64,000 nucleotides of DNA, taken from positions 23,653,988-23,717,987 of the forward strand of contig CM046837.1 in assembly GCA_025618425.1 (NCBI GenBank), given 5' to 3'. Of this stretch, positions 28,401 to 35,600 are shown in pieces (the first letter of the stretch is position 1; the number at the start of each line of letters is the position of its first letter). The position numbers and the translations under genes are program-made. The notes below the pieces were generated by a model. That model saw nothing but the letters and a program-made list of their open reading frames with translations. It had not been told where the DNA came from and did no database searches. The DNA is from Heliocidaris tuberculata (lineage: Eukaryota; Echinodermata; Echinoidea; Camarodonta; Echinometridae).

Positions 28401-31400
28401 CTAAATTAAAAAAAAAAATTAAAAAATTGAATACTCTGTCAGATATTTTTTTCTAGGAAATGAACATTAATCATAACCCCAGGATGCATAACTATCAAAG
28501 CATAAGATTTAGACTTTTAGAGATATCATTATTCAAAACATACACATAAAATACACGTAGGCCCCCTACCTTGTTTGATAGAGAGGTTGCACACAGAACA
28601 GTCGGAGAAACACATGCACAGACCAACTGCGACATAACTGACACCATCGTGATAATTCCAACGGAAATAAAAGTCTTTAATCTGCTAGGATAATCATATC
28701 AGATGTATAACAATTTGCATCAATCATTCTTGATGGCAGAGTATGTTAATGTAGCCATTTTACCAATTGGCAAATAGCGATTGAACATACATGTATACAG
28801 AGTGCAGCCTAGCTGAAAATATGACTGGGCAATTTTTCATCCAATTTCTTGAAGCAAATGAAAACTGATAGCATTTACAGTTTGTATTTATCTTGAAAAA
28901 GACCAAATTTCCCACCTTTGGAATTCTTCGAGAAGTAAACATAAACAATACTACCCAATGACTAGAGATGACATCACAATCGTCCTTTCACTGCCTTAAT
29001 GACATCACAACATAAAAGCATTAAATTCCATTATATTCTTTAACTTATAAGGTATTTACACAAAGGACTGAAGCTTAATCAACCAGAACCAAATATGTAA
29101 ATGTCTGCCAATATGGACTTTGGACTCTAGCTGCATAATTCAACACTAGAACAAACAATAGACCTTCTTGTGCTTGAATGCGTACAGCACGCAAATTATG
29201 ACGTCAACTGGGGCCTGGAAACATCTAACATTTAGGTGTCTCGATTATATTGCCATGGCAAAGTATAATCAACAATCAATTGACATCACTCTTTCTTTAT
29301 TCTCCAATATTTGTTATGGATACTGGGGAATACAATGTACAAATGTACTTCTAATTGATTACGAACTACATGTACATGTAAGCTAGAATAGTCCCTTCCG
29401 CCAGCTTCCGGTGATGCAAGAAGAAAGACATTTTTCTACACAATGGTTAATTGGGGTTTTCCTACATCGAGACGTTTTGGTCTCTCTATCTAAAAAAAGA
29501 CCAAAAGTTGGAGATGAAGTACATGTACTTGAATAGACCAGGGGGTGTTTCATACAGATAGAGTTAGAGTACATACATGTACATGTGTGTTTGTGACTAC
29601 TCTACATTGTACACCACATATACTTCTCTGAAACCTCTTTATTCATGAAGTGAAATCTTCTTGTTTACAAGTCTTGTACAATTACATGTAACCTCTGTAT
29701 CCCTTTCGTGACAAGAATTATTCAAGGATTTAATTGATCACATTTTCCCTTCAAATTGGCAACAATAATATTTTTGTTTTAGTGCTACATGTACACAGTT
29801 CTGATAAGATGTCTTGAAAAACAACATACACACCGTACATGTACATGGTTAGGAACTTTGTTGAAAAGTAGAAAAAAAAATGCCAATTTGGACTTAAATA
29901 AAAAACGATTTTGAACCTCTCAGTGAGTTAGTTACAATTCAAGGATTTTAAAGCTTACATTCTCCCTTAATACCTGGTATCAAACTCAATATGGTCATGC
30001 AACAAAAATGGACACAATGTGTGCAGAAAGGTTTCCTCTTTCTACTAACGCATCTGGTGTAAGTTTTTAGGGCTCTACATCAAAAGTAATTGAGCAAACC
30101 ACAAAATAGGCCCGTCTTCATCAGCCCGAGTTTCCAAAATAGCCTGCTAATTCTGATCCGGGAAACTAACCCGATCAGAACTAGCTCGAGCTAATTTGTA
30201 ATGAAGACGCAATTAGCTGGCTATTTCGTGGGTTTAAGCCTAAGTCAACTCGGGTTTTTTTGTGAAATAGCGCGCTATTTGGCGAATTAGCTCGCTAATT
30301 CGCAGGTGAAGACGCACTCGAGTTTTGACTCGGGTTAATTTATTCATGACACCAATCCTAGAAATGTTATTTCCCTTATGTATTTCTTTGTTTTTCCTTC
30401 TTTTTTTTTTCTCCTTATGTATTTCTTTGTTTTCCCCATTCTTTATTCTTCTTTCTATTCTTATGTATTTCTTTGTTCTTCTTGCTATCCTCTTTTCTTG
30501 ATATATTTCTTTGTTTTCCTTCTCTCTTTTTATCTTTTCCAGGTTATGTATTTCTTTGTTTTTCCCCATTTTCTGTTTTTCGATCTTGCTATCCTCTTTT
30601 CTTTGTTTATGTATTTTTTTGTTTTTTCTGTCCTCTTCTCTTTATATTTCCTTATGTATTTCATTGTTTTCCTTTCTATCTTTTTCCTAATGTATTTCTT
30701 TGTTTCTTATGTATTACTTTGTTTTTCCTTCTCTCTTTTTTCTCCTTATATATTTTTGTTTTCCCCATTATCTATTCCTTTTTTCTATTCTAATGTATTT
30801 CTTTGTTCTTCTTTCTGTCCTCTTCTCTTCATATGTATTTCTTTATTTTTCTTTCTATTTTATTTTTTTCCTTATGCCTTTCTTTGTTTTTCCCACTTTT
30901 TATTCTTCTTTCATTTCTTATTTCTTTGTTCTTCTTGTTATCCTCTTTTCTTTATGATTCTTTATGTATTTCTCTGTTTTCTCCTATCTTTTATCCTTTC
31001 CTTTTGTATTTCTGTTTTCCCGTTGTCTACTCTTCTGTCTATTTATATTTATTTCTTTGTTCTTCTTTTTTATCCTCTTCCCTTTATATTTCTTTGTTTT
31101 CATTTTCTCTTTTTATCTTTTCCTAATATATCCCTATGTATTCTTTGTTTTTCTTTCTAATTTATCTTTTTGCTTATGTATTTCTTTGTTTCTTATGTAT
31201 TACTTTGTTTTTCCTTCTCCTTTTTCTCCTTATATACATGTATTTCTTTGTTTTCCCCATTATCTATTCCTTTTTCTATCCATGTATTTCTTTGTTCTTC
31301 TTTCTATCCTCTTCTCTTCATATGTATTTCTTTATTTTTCTATTTTATCTTTTTCCTTGGGTATTTCTTTGTTTTTCCCACTTTTTATTCTTCTTTCATT

Positions 31401-34400
31401 TCATATGTATTTCTTTGTTCTTCTTGTTATCCTCTTTTCTTTATGATTCTTTATGTATTTCTTTGTTTTCTTCTATATTTTTATCCTTTCCTTTTGTATT
31501 TCTTTGTTTTCCCGTTGTCTACTCTTCTGTCTCTATATATCTATTTCTTTGTTCTTCTTTTTTATCCTCTTCCCTTTATATTTCTTTGTTTTCCTTTTCT
31601 CTTTTTATCTTTTTCTAATATATCCTTATGTATTTCTTTGTTTTTCTTTTTATTTTATGTTTCTTATGTATTACTTTGTTTTTCCACCACTTTTTTTCTC
31701 CTTATGTATTTGTTTTTCCCCATTATTTATTCTTCTTTCTATTCTTACGTATTTCTTTGTTCCTCTTTCTATCCACTTTTCTTCATATTTCCTTATATAT
31801 TTCTTTGTTTTTCTATTTTATTTTTTTCCTTATCCATTTCTTTGTTTCTTTTGTATTTCTTTGTTTTCCCGTTGTCTACTCTTCTTTCTATTCATATGTA
31901 TTTCTTTGTTCTTTTTATCCTCTTCCCTTTATATTTCTTTGTCTTCCTTCTCTTTTTTTATCTTTTCCTAATATATCCTTATGTATAAATTTCTTTGTTT
32001 TTCTTTCTATTTTATCTGTTTCCTTATGTATTTCTTTGTTTCTTATGCATTACTTTGTTTTTCCTTCACTTTTTTTTCTCCTTATGTATTTCTTTGTTTT
32101 CCCCATTATCTATTCTTATTTCTATTCGTATGTATTTCTTTGTTTTTCCTTTCTTTTTATCTTTTCCTTAGGTATTTCTTTGCTCTTTTCTCTTCATTTA
32201 ATCCTGTATATTTTTTTTAATTTTCCATCTTCGAAGTGCGCATGCTCTGAAGCTCGAGTTTATTCCAAGAACGAGCGGGAATCGCTCGACTTGGGCTGAT
32301 GGAGATGGTGTTTTTCAAACTCGGACTTTTTTCTCGAGAAGTGCTGATCGGGCTATTATCTCGAGCTTGAGCAAACTCGGGCTGATGGAGACGCACCTAA
32401 TGTGGAGTGATGTCGCGAAAGGGATATTGGAGGCAAATCATATTTCACAAGCGTATTTCTCAAACTGGCCATGATACAATTTTTTTTGTATTTCAATAAG
32501 TAAATATCAAAATTAACAATCTCACGCTCCCCTAGATTCTCTCTCACCTACATAATTTGTATCTCTTATCAATCCATTTAATTTTCTCTCTCCTGTCTCC
32601 GTCTCTCTCTCTCTCAATCTTTCTATTATTCTCTTAAGATTACCGTAATGTAGCACAATGAAGGCCAACAATCTGTTAACTACATGTATAAGCCAAATTT
32701 AATGTATACAGAGAATGAATCCAGCCAACAGGCCCGGTCTTTATCTCGGAAGGTCAAAGGTTAAGGTCAGGGTCATGATTTGGTTTTTTGTTAAGGACAA
32801 TGTGAAGATTAGGGTTAGGGTTTGGGTTAGGTTAAGGTTTAGGATTAACATGGCAAAATTAAACCGGAGCAATTGTCGCAGGAGCAAATGTCATGGAACC
32901 AATAAGCCCAATAATAAAAAACACCATGTAACTTCTCTTTGTGATCATACAGAATACATGCAGACCTACATCATCAATTCTCCCATAACATAAAACTTTG
33001 AATTTTTTCAAAGAATATGTAGAGAACTGCATACATTACATGTACATACATGTAAATCCCTGCACCTGTTCACTATTGAGGTATTTCTAAATTAGATCTC
33101 TTTTTCATGAAAATAGTAAGAGTTGATCCTTGTACTGTTGTACACTTTTTTTTGGTTGGTATTTTTGCTCTCTGCTCCATTGTATTCTTTTATAATTTTC
33201 TGTTTACTACAATGACAACGACAAAGAACGTCCATGTACAGTACATGTATTATAGGGTTAATTTTAAAGATAAATCACAATAACAGCAGTGAAAAGGAAA
33301 CTGGAATAAAACATATAATTACTGAAGTATAGTGTCATGTGATATGAGATATATGTACATGGACTATGTACATTTACATGTACATGTAGATGATCCATTC
33401 ATGATATGTGATGAATTTACGTGTAAATATATTTGAATGTAACCCAAGAATGCTTCAAACGATGCTACGCTACATGTACATGTACATCATACATGGAGCT
33501 TCAGGCTTTACCCACTGCTCCCTTCATAGTGCTCAATCCCCGAGGTTTACACAGAATTTTGCAGACACACAGCTGACCGGGTGTACCAACCACCTGAAAA
33601 AAGAATTTGTATATTGCTAGGAAGTATAAAATTAACCTCAAAGAACTTTATCTGAAATTCTATAGGTCAACTGTTTAGGAGTATGAAGGAAATAAAGGAT
33701 AACATGAAGGTGCTTGCGTGGAACTGAACCTCCAAGTTGCGTTCCGCGCGATCCCTTATCTTGGCAGGCGCATTCAGGTCGGGGTGCGCTGAGTTGTCTT
33801 GAAAGATTACAAGGTGTAATCCTGAAAATTAAACCTACAATTTAGAACTATTAAGTTTTACACATTTTCTTTTTTTTCACAATGCCAGTGGGAAGTTAAA
33901 TTTACAATCAACAAACAGACAACGAGTACAATATAACTGCAAGATGTTTCTGGTTCATCATATCAGCACATTTAGGATAGTGCACACTCACACTTATGCG
34001 AGGTTAATATATTAACCTCGCACTCTGTTCCTTCATACCGTGAGCAATTGCCTCTCATAGCAAGTGTGTGATATCTTGCACATATGTGTGCGGCAGAGGA
34101 GCAAGATCACCTACCAAAAACAGCCTGAAAATTTCACTTGATCAAGATGATAAAGATCCTATCAAAGGATCTGGCATGAAATTAGATATTCTATCATTCT
34201 AAAATGTAGAAGGAAGTACTTCCTCAAAATTTGCAGATAATATTGGTGTTTTTACCTCTTCAACTTAGAGGTCGTGACAGGCCAAAATTGACACAGCCCC
34301 ATATAGTGATGGTCCCGTGAGTGGATAGTGCAATAGACTCAATCTAAGTACCGTATGCAGGCGACATGCATTTTATTGTGTATGGCCAGGGGTCCTAAAG

Positions 34401-34933
34401 CTGGGCACCCCACAAGCACAATGCGATGCGTTCAGTACGTAAAATTTTTGCTGTGACTGAGCAACAAGAATATTATTGCAGTCTGTTTGCCAAAAAGGAA
34501 TGAGTAATTTCCCTTTATTTTTTATGCATGTATTATCATTATCTGCAACAAATAGGGTGAATTCTCACATTAGTCAGCTTAAAAAAAAAATCATTAGACC
34601 TAGTCTATTGAAATTAATGACAGGTTAATTTTTTTAGTGTCCGGATACACCACCCCCCATCCTATAACAATTCAGCAAACCTACCTTTGCTTTGTCACAG
34701 TCCTGCTTGGAGTCGCCAACAACTTGGACCCACACAGGAGCCGAGCTCGAGGAATCAGGACCCGTCGCGTCCGAATCGCCGACGTCTGACGGCAGTATGC
34801 AACCGGAATCTCCTTGCGGGCTGCCATCGGGTTCCCCGAACAGGACAAGGACCCTAAACACATCCTGGATTTGCGAGAGCCTCTTTGCAATATCATCTCG
34901 CTTCTCGGCAGAAACGACAAATTCGGAGGTCAT
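1..34933 (-). CDS. ZC3H12: Regnase/ZC3H12-family endoribonuclease, 5 visible exons, 3' end outside window
   Basis: Joining 34933-34685, 8796-8048, 7652-7513, 4667-4433 and 530-1 gives one open frame of at least 634 residues, with every intron bordered by GT/AG. Domain order: KH-like region (about 1-149), serine-rich linker (about 220-235), UBA-like segment (241-282), NYN/PIN nuclease (about 318-470) with acidic residues D326, D410, D411 and D429, and a C-x5-C-x5-C-x3-H zinc finger (C491, C497, C503, H507). The NYN and zinc-finger parts closely match animal Regnase-1 to -4, Mg-dependent cytoplasmic/ER nucleases that cut stem-loops in short-lived mRNAs. That role is known for the family and inferred here. 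The KH-like start resembles N4BP1/KHNYN rather than human ZC3H12A. Introns are 25,888, 395, 2,845 and 3,902 bp. The exact orthologue among ZC3H12A-D cannot be decided. The gene continues beyond base 1. Confidence 0.93.
2252..2322. repeat. (GA)n microsatellite followed by (GACA)n
   Basis: About 54 bp of uninterrupted GA followed by four GACA units. Translated frames across it only show Leu-Ser repeats and are not genes. Confidence 0.95.
4059..4387. mobile_element. MITE-like element with long terminal inverted repeats, in intron 4
   Basis: The left arm at 4065-4113 begins GTTTCATAAAGCTGTTCGTA. The right arm at 4334-4381 is its reverse complement with one base indel over about 48 bp. Weaker pairing extends inward past the TGTTCTTG motif, for roughly 65 bp in all. 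The middle is unrelated AT-rich sequence with no transposase. No clear target duplication was found. Transcribed with the gene, the arms would form a long hairpin close to the exon 4 donor. Confidence 0.8.
4433..4667 (-). CDS. ZC3H12: ZC3H12-like exon 4 (NYN catalytic core)
   Basis: A 235-bp exon with acceptor GTTACAG|ATCAAG (AG at 4669-4668) and donor GACAA|GTAAGT at 4432. It codes for residues 380-458 and contains [19 protein letters not shown] (Asp410/Asp411) and [10 protein letters not shown] (Asp429). These correspond to the metal-binding acidic residues of human Regnase-1, so the enzyme should be catalytically competent. The exon ends in [12 protein letters not shown], the usual NYN end. 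An inverted-repeat MITE starts about 45 nt downstream of this donor. Confidence 0.94.
4668..7512 (-). other. Intron 3 of the ZC3H12-like gene
   Basis: A 2.8-kb AT-rich intron with a C17 run at 5819-5835 and a short (TA)n near 6512-6522. Nothing else is recognised. Confidence 0.85.
7513..7652 (-). CDS. ZC3H12: ZC3H12-like exon 3 (NYN domain)
   Basis: A 140-bp exon with acceptor GGGTAG|CTTTGG (AG at 7654-7653) and donor AAAG|GTAAGG at 7512. It codes for residues 333-380. The visible motifs [12 protein letters not shown] and [10 protein letters not shown] are hallmarks of the Regnase NYN domain. The first base completes a Ser codon begun in exon 2, giving NVAMS as in the family, which supports the splice choice. 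Confidence 0.93.
7653..8047 (-). other. Intron 2 of the ZC3H12-like gene
   Basis: A short 395-bp intron with an interrupted G run at 7931-7946. It separates two pieces of the NYN domain. Confidence 0.9.
8048..8796 (-). CDS. ZC3H12: ZC3H12-like exon 2 (KH-like end, Ser-rich linker, UBA-like segment, start of NYN)
   Basis: Codes for residues 84-333. The acceptor is TTGCAG|GAATAC at 8797 and the donor is ATGAG|GTATGC at 8047, leaving phase 2. The N-terminal half completes a KH-like module, with the pattern [17 protein letters not shown] near residues 130-147. A run of Ser/Thr follows near 220-235. The segment with [17 protein letters not shown] (about 241-282) matches the UBA-like helical domain that precedes the nuclease in ZC3H12 proteins. 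The exon ends in [11 protein letters not shown], the first NYN strand with catalytic Asp326. Confidence 0.92.
8797..14926 (-). other. Intron 1, 5'-proximal (exon 2 side) part
   Basis: Unique-looking AT-rich sequence with many TACATGTA-type palindromes. It includes an (AGT)n tract near 9381-9400, a (GA)n tract at 10355-10484 and a short GT tract at 12840-12868. No exon, RNA gene or protein-coding transposon is seen. Confidence 0.6.
10355..10484. repeat. (GA)n-rich microsatellite
   Basis: Interrupted GA repeat, preceded by an 11-base G run at 10310-10320. The long open frames on both strands (Glu-Arg or Ser-Leu rich) are artefacts of the repeat. Confidence 0.92.
14927..15538. mobile_element. 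612-bp imperfect palindrome (foldback/MITE-like)
   Basis: The sequence from 14927 (AAGGAGAATGAAACC) is mirrored by the reverse complement ending at 15538. Pairing runs almost to the centre near 15232, including the TTTTGATGGAA, CATAACTTTC, GGCGATCC and AGTAGTACAACTCT segments of the two arms. There is no coding capacity. No convincing target duplication was found. Divergence between arms is moderate, so the copy is not very recent. Confidence 0.85.
16922..18258 (+). repeat. 5' LTR of the BEL/Pao element
   Basis: 1,337 bp, TG...CA termini, apparently identical by eye to the LTR at 24148. An AATAAA polyadenylation signal at 18186-18191 lies about 70 bp before the LTR end. A 102-codon open frame at 16997-17305 occurs in both LTRs and is probably incidental. 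No primer binding site is obvious; TGGGATGCGACAGG at 18284 is a weak candidate, 25 bases from the LTR. Confidence 0.95.
18302..21997 (+). CDS. BEL/Pao Gag-Pro-RT-RNase H polyprotein
   Basis: 1,231 residues. The gag part (about 145-320) has the [12 protein letters not shown] motif of BEL gag. Two zinc-knuckle-like Cys/His clusters lie at about 349-363 and 384-406. The protease DSGAQ active site is at about 473-477. Reverse transcriptase covers about 745-905 with the GDIS aspartate near 805 and YMDD at 882-885. RNase H runs from about 1060 to 1190 with FADAS, PRLELQA, MTDSQ and NPADDVSRG carrying the acidic residues. It begins 43 bp after the LTR. It ends at a TAG (21995-21997) in the same frame as the integrase frame that follows, so the usual single BEL polyprotein is interrupted here. 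The cause could be mutation, sequencing error or translational readthrough. Confidence 0.95.
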   Translation: MTDGSDLKFKRRGAKSRFTRFGNATELLISEGRSRAEAQNSFERYEQAYQEVQDAHDKFTMTIKDEAEYDREEVWMDDVQKDFLKLQFRYIDYVKLDESALSSPAAEDTTVNVHHGHQGTEGYNPMPADSRQEVYEQESMSHFKLERPKLPKFSGDIREYCIFKSDFEHVIGSKCNFRDALMILRSCLQGKPLQLIQGIGQDYVAAWEQLDTIYGDSRYVADTIISDISKFRPLKQGEDARFCELVNLVRRSFNTLNEIGKQNDMDNSHMLAIIERKMCPEDRRLWFRDQDCRSDVTLQSLMNWMAKEMRARMRASAPLRSEAKPSNVNMVSKTEENQSRNQSRMEYKCWVCKSATGHWTDQCRTFISKSAPERWKMVKDNHACYSCLKKAGRDHMMSNCKRRRRCSETRNGVQCSYYHHPLLHTEKSIADEGGVTKQVGVATVNANESLLPVVVVDVICSKRTVKQGNLLLDSGAQISLIRSGFAEELSLKGTPITITMIKVGRVEEVLQTRKYRVLIREAGKSSKPITVDAIGIPCISEDVAAVDLGLLAKKLKLKKQDLKRGDGEIDLLVGIDHARLHGGEVREVGSLAARRSPVGWVVFGKGPTDRVSTSAVLHVKISSPVDLTDFWNSEMMGVTPTSCQCKQSGLSRQEEIEEQLIRSSCKKVGNQWQVSYPWKKDPNLLPDNRIQAEKILVTTEKKLARNEMYASAYEEQMKEMEKLNFSRKLTEDEMNSYEGPVHYISHHAVIRPEKKSTPVRIVFNSSATFQGHTLNEYWMKGPDLLNSLLGVLLRFRENRIAVCGDISKMYHRVLVPESDQHVHRFLWRNMQLTREPDTYIKTVLTFGDKPAPAMAQIALRKTAEEAESRHPEAAQVLKDCVYMDDICESVTDLPTAQRLTDEIDKVLAEGGFKTKGWLSNKSLTGSTQKEGEMRLLEALAEEKVLGAVWDNNKDVFSYRVKIDLEEYSEGEPEGEWSLSKRKILSQIARVFDPLGFAAAFLIRAKIGMQRLWEKGYDWDDKLPESDQKWWIDFFKEMKELDEVKFERSLTPATAVTNHPMLCIFADASQDALGACVYLRWQLENGNYDVRFVIAKSRVAPLKKITIPRLELQAAVMATRLFTTVMKELRLQVEQVVFMTDSQIVLSWVRSQRKRFKTFVAVRIAEVQSQSDPAQWRYVPGDQNPADDVSRGLPAAKLGSRWQHGPDFLYSPESDWPEDERAVLDNESVMEV
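22022..23500 (+). CDS. BEL/Pao integrase, in frame with the upstream polyprotein
   Basis: 492 residues from the first ATG after the stop; only 24 bases separate the two, and the frame is the same. An H-x3-H ... C-x2-C zinc-binding motif is visible (H127, H131, C161, C164). The catalytic DDE core shows SCDYFGP (D197), LSDNGTQF (D260) and the downstream HQNGCAESL glutamate (about 307). The C-terminal 90 residues match the DUF5641-like region typical of BEL/Pao. In related elements this is the C-terminal part of one Pol polyprotein, so independent initiation at 22022 is doubtful. Confidence 0.92.
   Translation: MATNLEVIKSENFSSWRRLIRVAAYVLRFVHKLRKARTDGERDDSSHSLTPEELRESEKMLIRGAQTTLRARLEKGEFKTLSPYTDAEGIIRVGGRTDKAIVSFDMRHPVLLPRDDKISWLITCEMHQDGHGGVAATTGKVRKRYWILQGHKLAKTCKFRCTKCREMEHKVEKQLMAELPEQRVAPHTPPFYSTSCDYFGPYRVKITRNTTAKYYGVIFTCLSTRAVHLEMAADCSTMDFLQVLRRFFAVRGQPAYLLSDNGTQFIGADRELREMVRGWDVQKLQEFCADKGTVWKFTTPSAPHQNGCAESLVKSCKFALKKAIGEQRLSPFELYTCLLEVANLVNQRPVGRIPNDPDDGSYLCPNDMLLGRASRHVPQGPFGSSRNPRHRVEYVQQIVDSFWQRWTRDVLPLLVPRRRWNADRRNVRVDDIVMLADTNSVRGKWLLGRVIQVYPGPDGRVRNVRVKTASGEYRRPISKMAIIYPAEGYEDE
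23740..23887 (+). repeat. Nine ~16-bp tandem repeats in the BEL 3' untranslated region
   Basis: Degenerate units of consensus TACTCGCGATCAGCTC lie between the integrase stop and the polypurine tract. The unit contains the self-complementary cores TCGCGA and, in several copies, TGATCA-like sequence. The function is unknown. The location matches arrays seen in the 3' leader of some LTR elements. Confidence 0.85.
24134..24147 (+). other. Polypurine tract of the BEL/Pao element
   Basis: GGGCGGGGGGAGGA abuts the 3' LTR TGTTTCG directly, the expected place for the plus-strand DNA primer. Confidence 0.85.
24148..25484 (+). repeat. 3' LTR of the BEL/Pao element
   Basis: 1,337 bp, the same length as the 5' LTR, and I found no mismatch in the segments compared. 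The polyadenylation signal is at 25412-25417. The AATTC target duplication follows immediately. Confidence 0.95.
25490..26956 (-). other. Intron 1 segment after the BEL element
   Basis: It contains a T tract followed by a G15 run (25872-25886) and a C13 run (26146-26158), each next to text resembling the GGATCC-type short repeat described at 56893. A (TACATG)n tract lies at about 25911-25940. No gene is seen. Confidence 0.6.
26957..27350. repeat. Tandem duplication, unit about 200 bp
   Basis: The segment beginning AAGCATGATGTTGATAT at 26957 recurs at 27159 with about 90% similarity. Shared landmarks include CTGACTCATCAGGT, GTATTGCATATA, GAGCAGGTTATTACATAA and GGGGCAGAGATTTA. No coding potential is seen. 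Confidence 0.85.
27351..30108 (-). other. Intron 1 segment without recognisable features
   Basis: AT-rich sequence with dispersed ACATGTACATGT tracts. No exon, RNA or transposon is identified. Confidence 0.55.
30109..32397. mobile_element. TA-flanked foldback element carrying a pyrimidine-rich satellite
   Basis: The ends are inverted repeats: CGTCTTCATCAGCCCGAGTT (30113-) at the left and its near reverse complement ending at 32397. TA dinucleotides lie directly outside both (30107-30108 and 32398-32399), as for Tc1/mariner-type insertions. Subterminal sequence (30109-30350 and 32222-32397) has further inverted CTCGAG-containing motifs. The centre (about 30365-32215) is built from units with the core TTATGTATTTCTTTGTTTT every 45-65 bp. 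A higher-order period of about 380-480 bp shows in the recurring TTTCTTATGTATTACTTTG at 30708, 31192, 31660 and 32038. There is no transposase. Confidence 0.8.
32809..32843 (+). repeat. Degenerate telomere-like TTAGGG repeats
   Basis: TTAGGGTTAGGG followed by decayed TTTGGG, TTAGG and TTAAGG units; weaker copies extend back to about 32752. Interstitial, not a chromosome end. Confidence 0.7.
33997..34022. repeat. 26-bp perfect palindrome
   Basis: TGCGAGGTTAATA is followed immediately by its exact reverse complement, with no spacer. It sits in intron 1, about 660 bp downstream of the exon 1 donor in the gene's orientation. Confidence 0.9.
34685..34933 (-). CDS. ZC3H12: ZC3H12-like exon 1 (start codon, first part of KH-like region)
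   Basis: Codes for residues 1-83 in phase 0. The ATG at 34933-34931 has A at -3. An out-of-frame ATG just upstream gives a three-codon uORF that ends over the start. The donor is AAG|GTAGGT at 34684. The exon ends in [17 protein letters not shown], which joins directly to EYILSVC in exon 2; the joined AKEYI segment resembles the first KH-like module of N4BP1 and KHNYN. Residues 45-65 are rich in S, D and G and probably disordered. A non-coding 5' exon further upstream cannot be excluded. Confidence 0.85.
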
Positions 34934-35540
34934 CTTACCATGTTTCTGCTGATTAACAGCAGATGAATGCCCTTAATTCATCAAATAATAGAGCAATCTG
35001 CCTACATGTTGCGAACTTTCCTCACAAACAGCCTTTTCTTTCCGTATATATGTGTACACGGTATGATCTAGTAGTCGTGTAATGAATTTGCGTTATAAAA
35101 TTTCGATATTCAGATCGTGCATATCATATATAGCGCGCGCATAGCGCATGCATATAAAATACATCAGCACATGCATGCACTGCACTACTATATATACGCG
35201 ATGTATTCCGTAGAGTTCAGTGCAGCGCAGTGGTGGTATAGCCATAGACAAATTAAATAGTATAGACGAAAAGGTAGCACGCGCGGATTTGCCTCATTTG
35301 CATATAAGCTACAGCGTCACCATTCAATCTAAGCGTATTTAAGCGTATTTAGGCTCCGCCCCCCGAGAGACATTTCATATCTCCCGAAGCCCCATTAGCA
35401 TAAAAATCCGATTTCACTTCATGCATTATTTATTTTTGCTTTGCGTATCCCGACAATATTCAGCTCTGATTGGACCTTACCTCATGAATATTAAAATTAT
35501 CCAAAAGAATTAATCGACAACAAATATGACCTTTTTCGTC
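34934..35540 (-). promoter_or_regulatory. Probable 5' UTR and promoter region of the ZC3H12-like gene
   Basis: Sequence immediately upstream of the start codon. A TATATATAG string on the minus strand near 35188-35197 could be a TATA box about 260 bp from the ATG. No initiator is certain and a spliced 5' UTR is possible, so the transcription start is not fixed. Confidence 0.3.
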
Positions 35541-35600
35541 ACTTCCGCTGTGTGTAAAGTCAATGTAATGACGTCACCCGCAGGAAGTGTGAATTTCTTG
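35541..35600. promoter_or_regulatory. Candidate divergent promoter with CRE and ETS motifs
   Basis: A perfect CRE palindrome TGACGTCA lies at 35569-35576. An ETS-like ACTTCCG is at 35541 and an inverted GGAAGT at 35583. Such clusters mark transcription starts of many animal genes. Just downstream on the plus strand is a strong donor, ACCG|GTGAGT at 35615. Confidence 0.4.

Noticed and set aside
30378..32299. Overlapping open frames up to 272 codons, rich in Phe, Leu, Ser and Tyr
   Set aside because: They arise because the pyrimidine-rich satellite strand has almost no stop codons; all three frames are open and the protein is a translated simple repeat.
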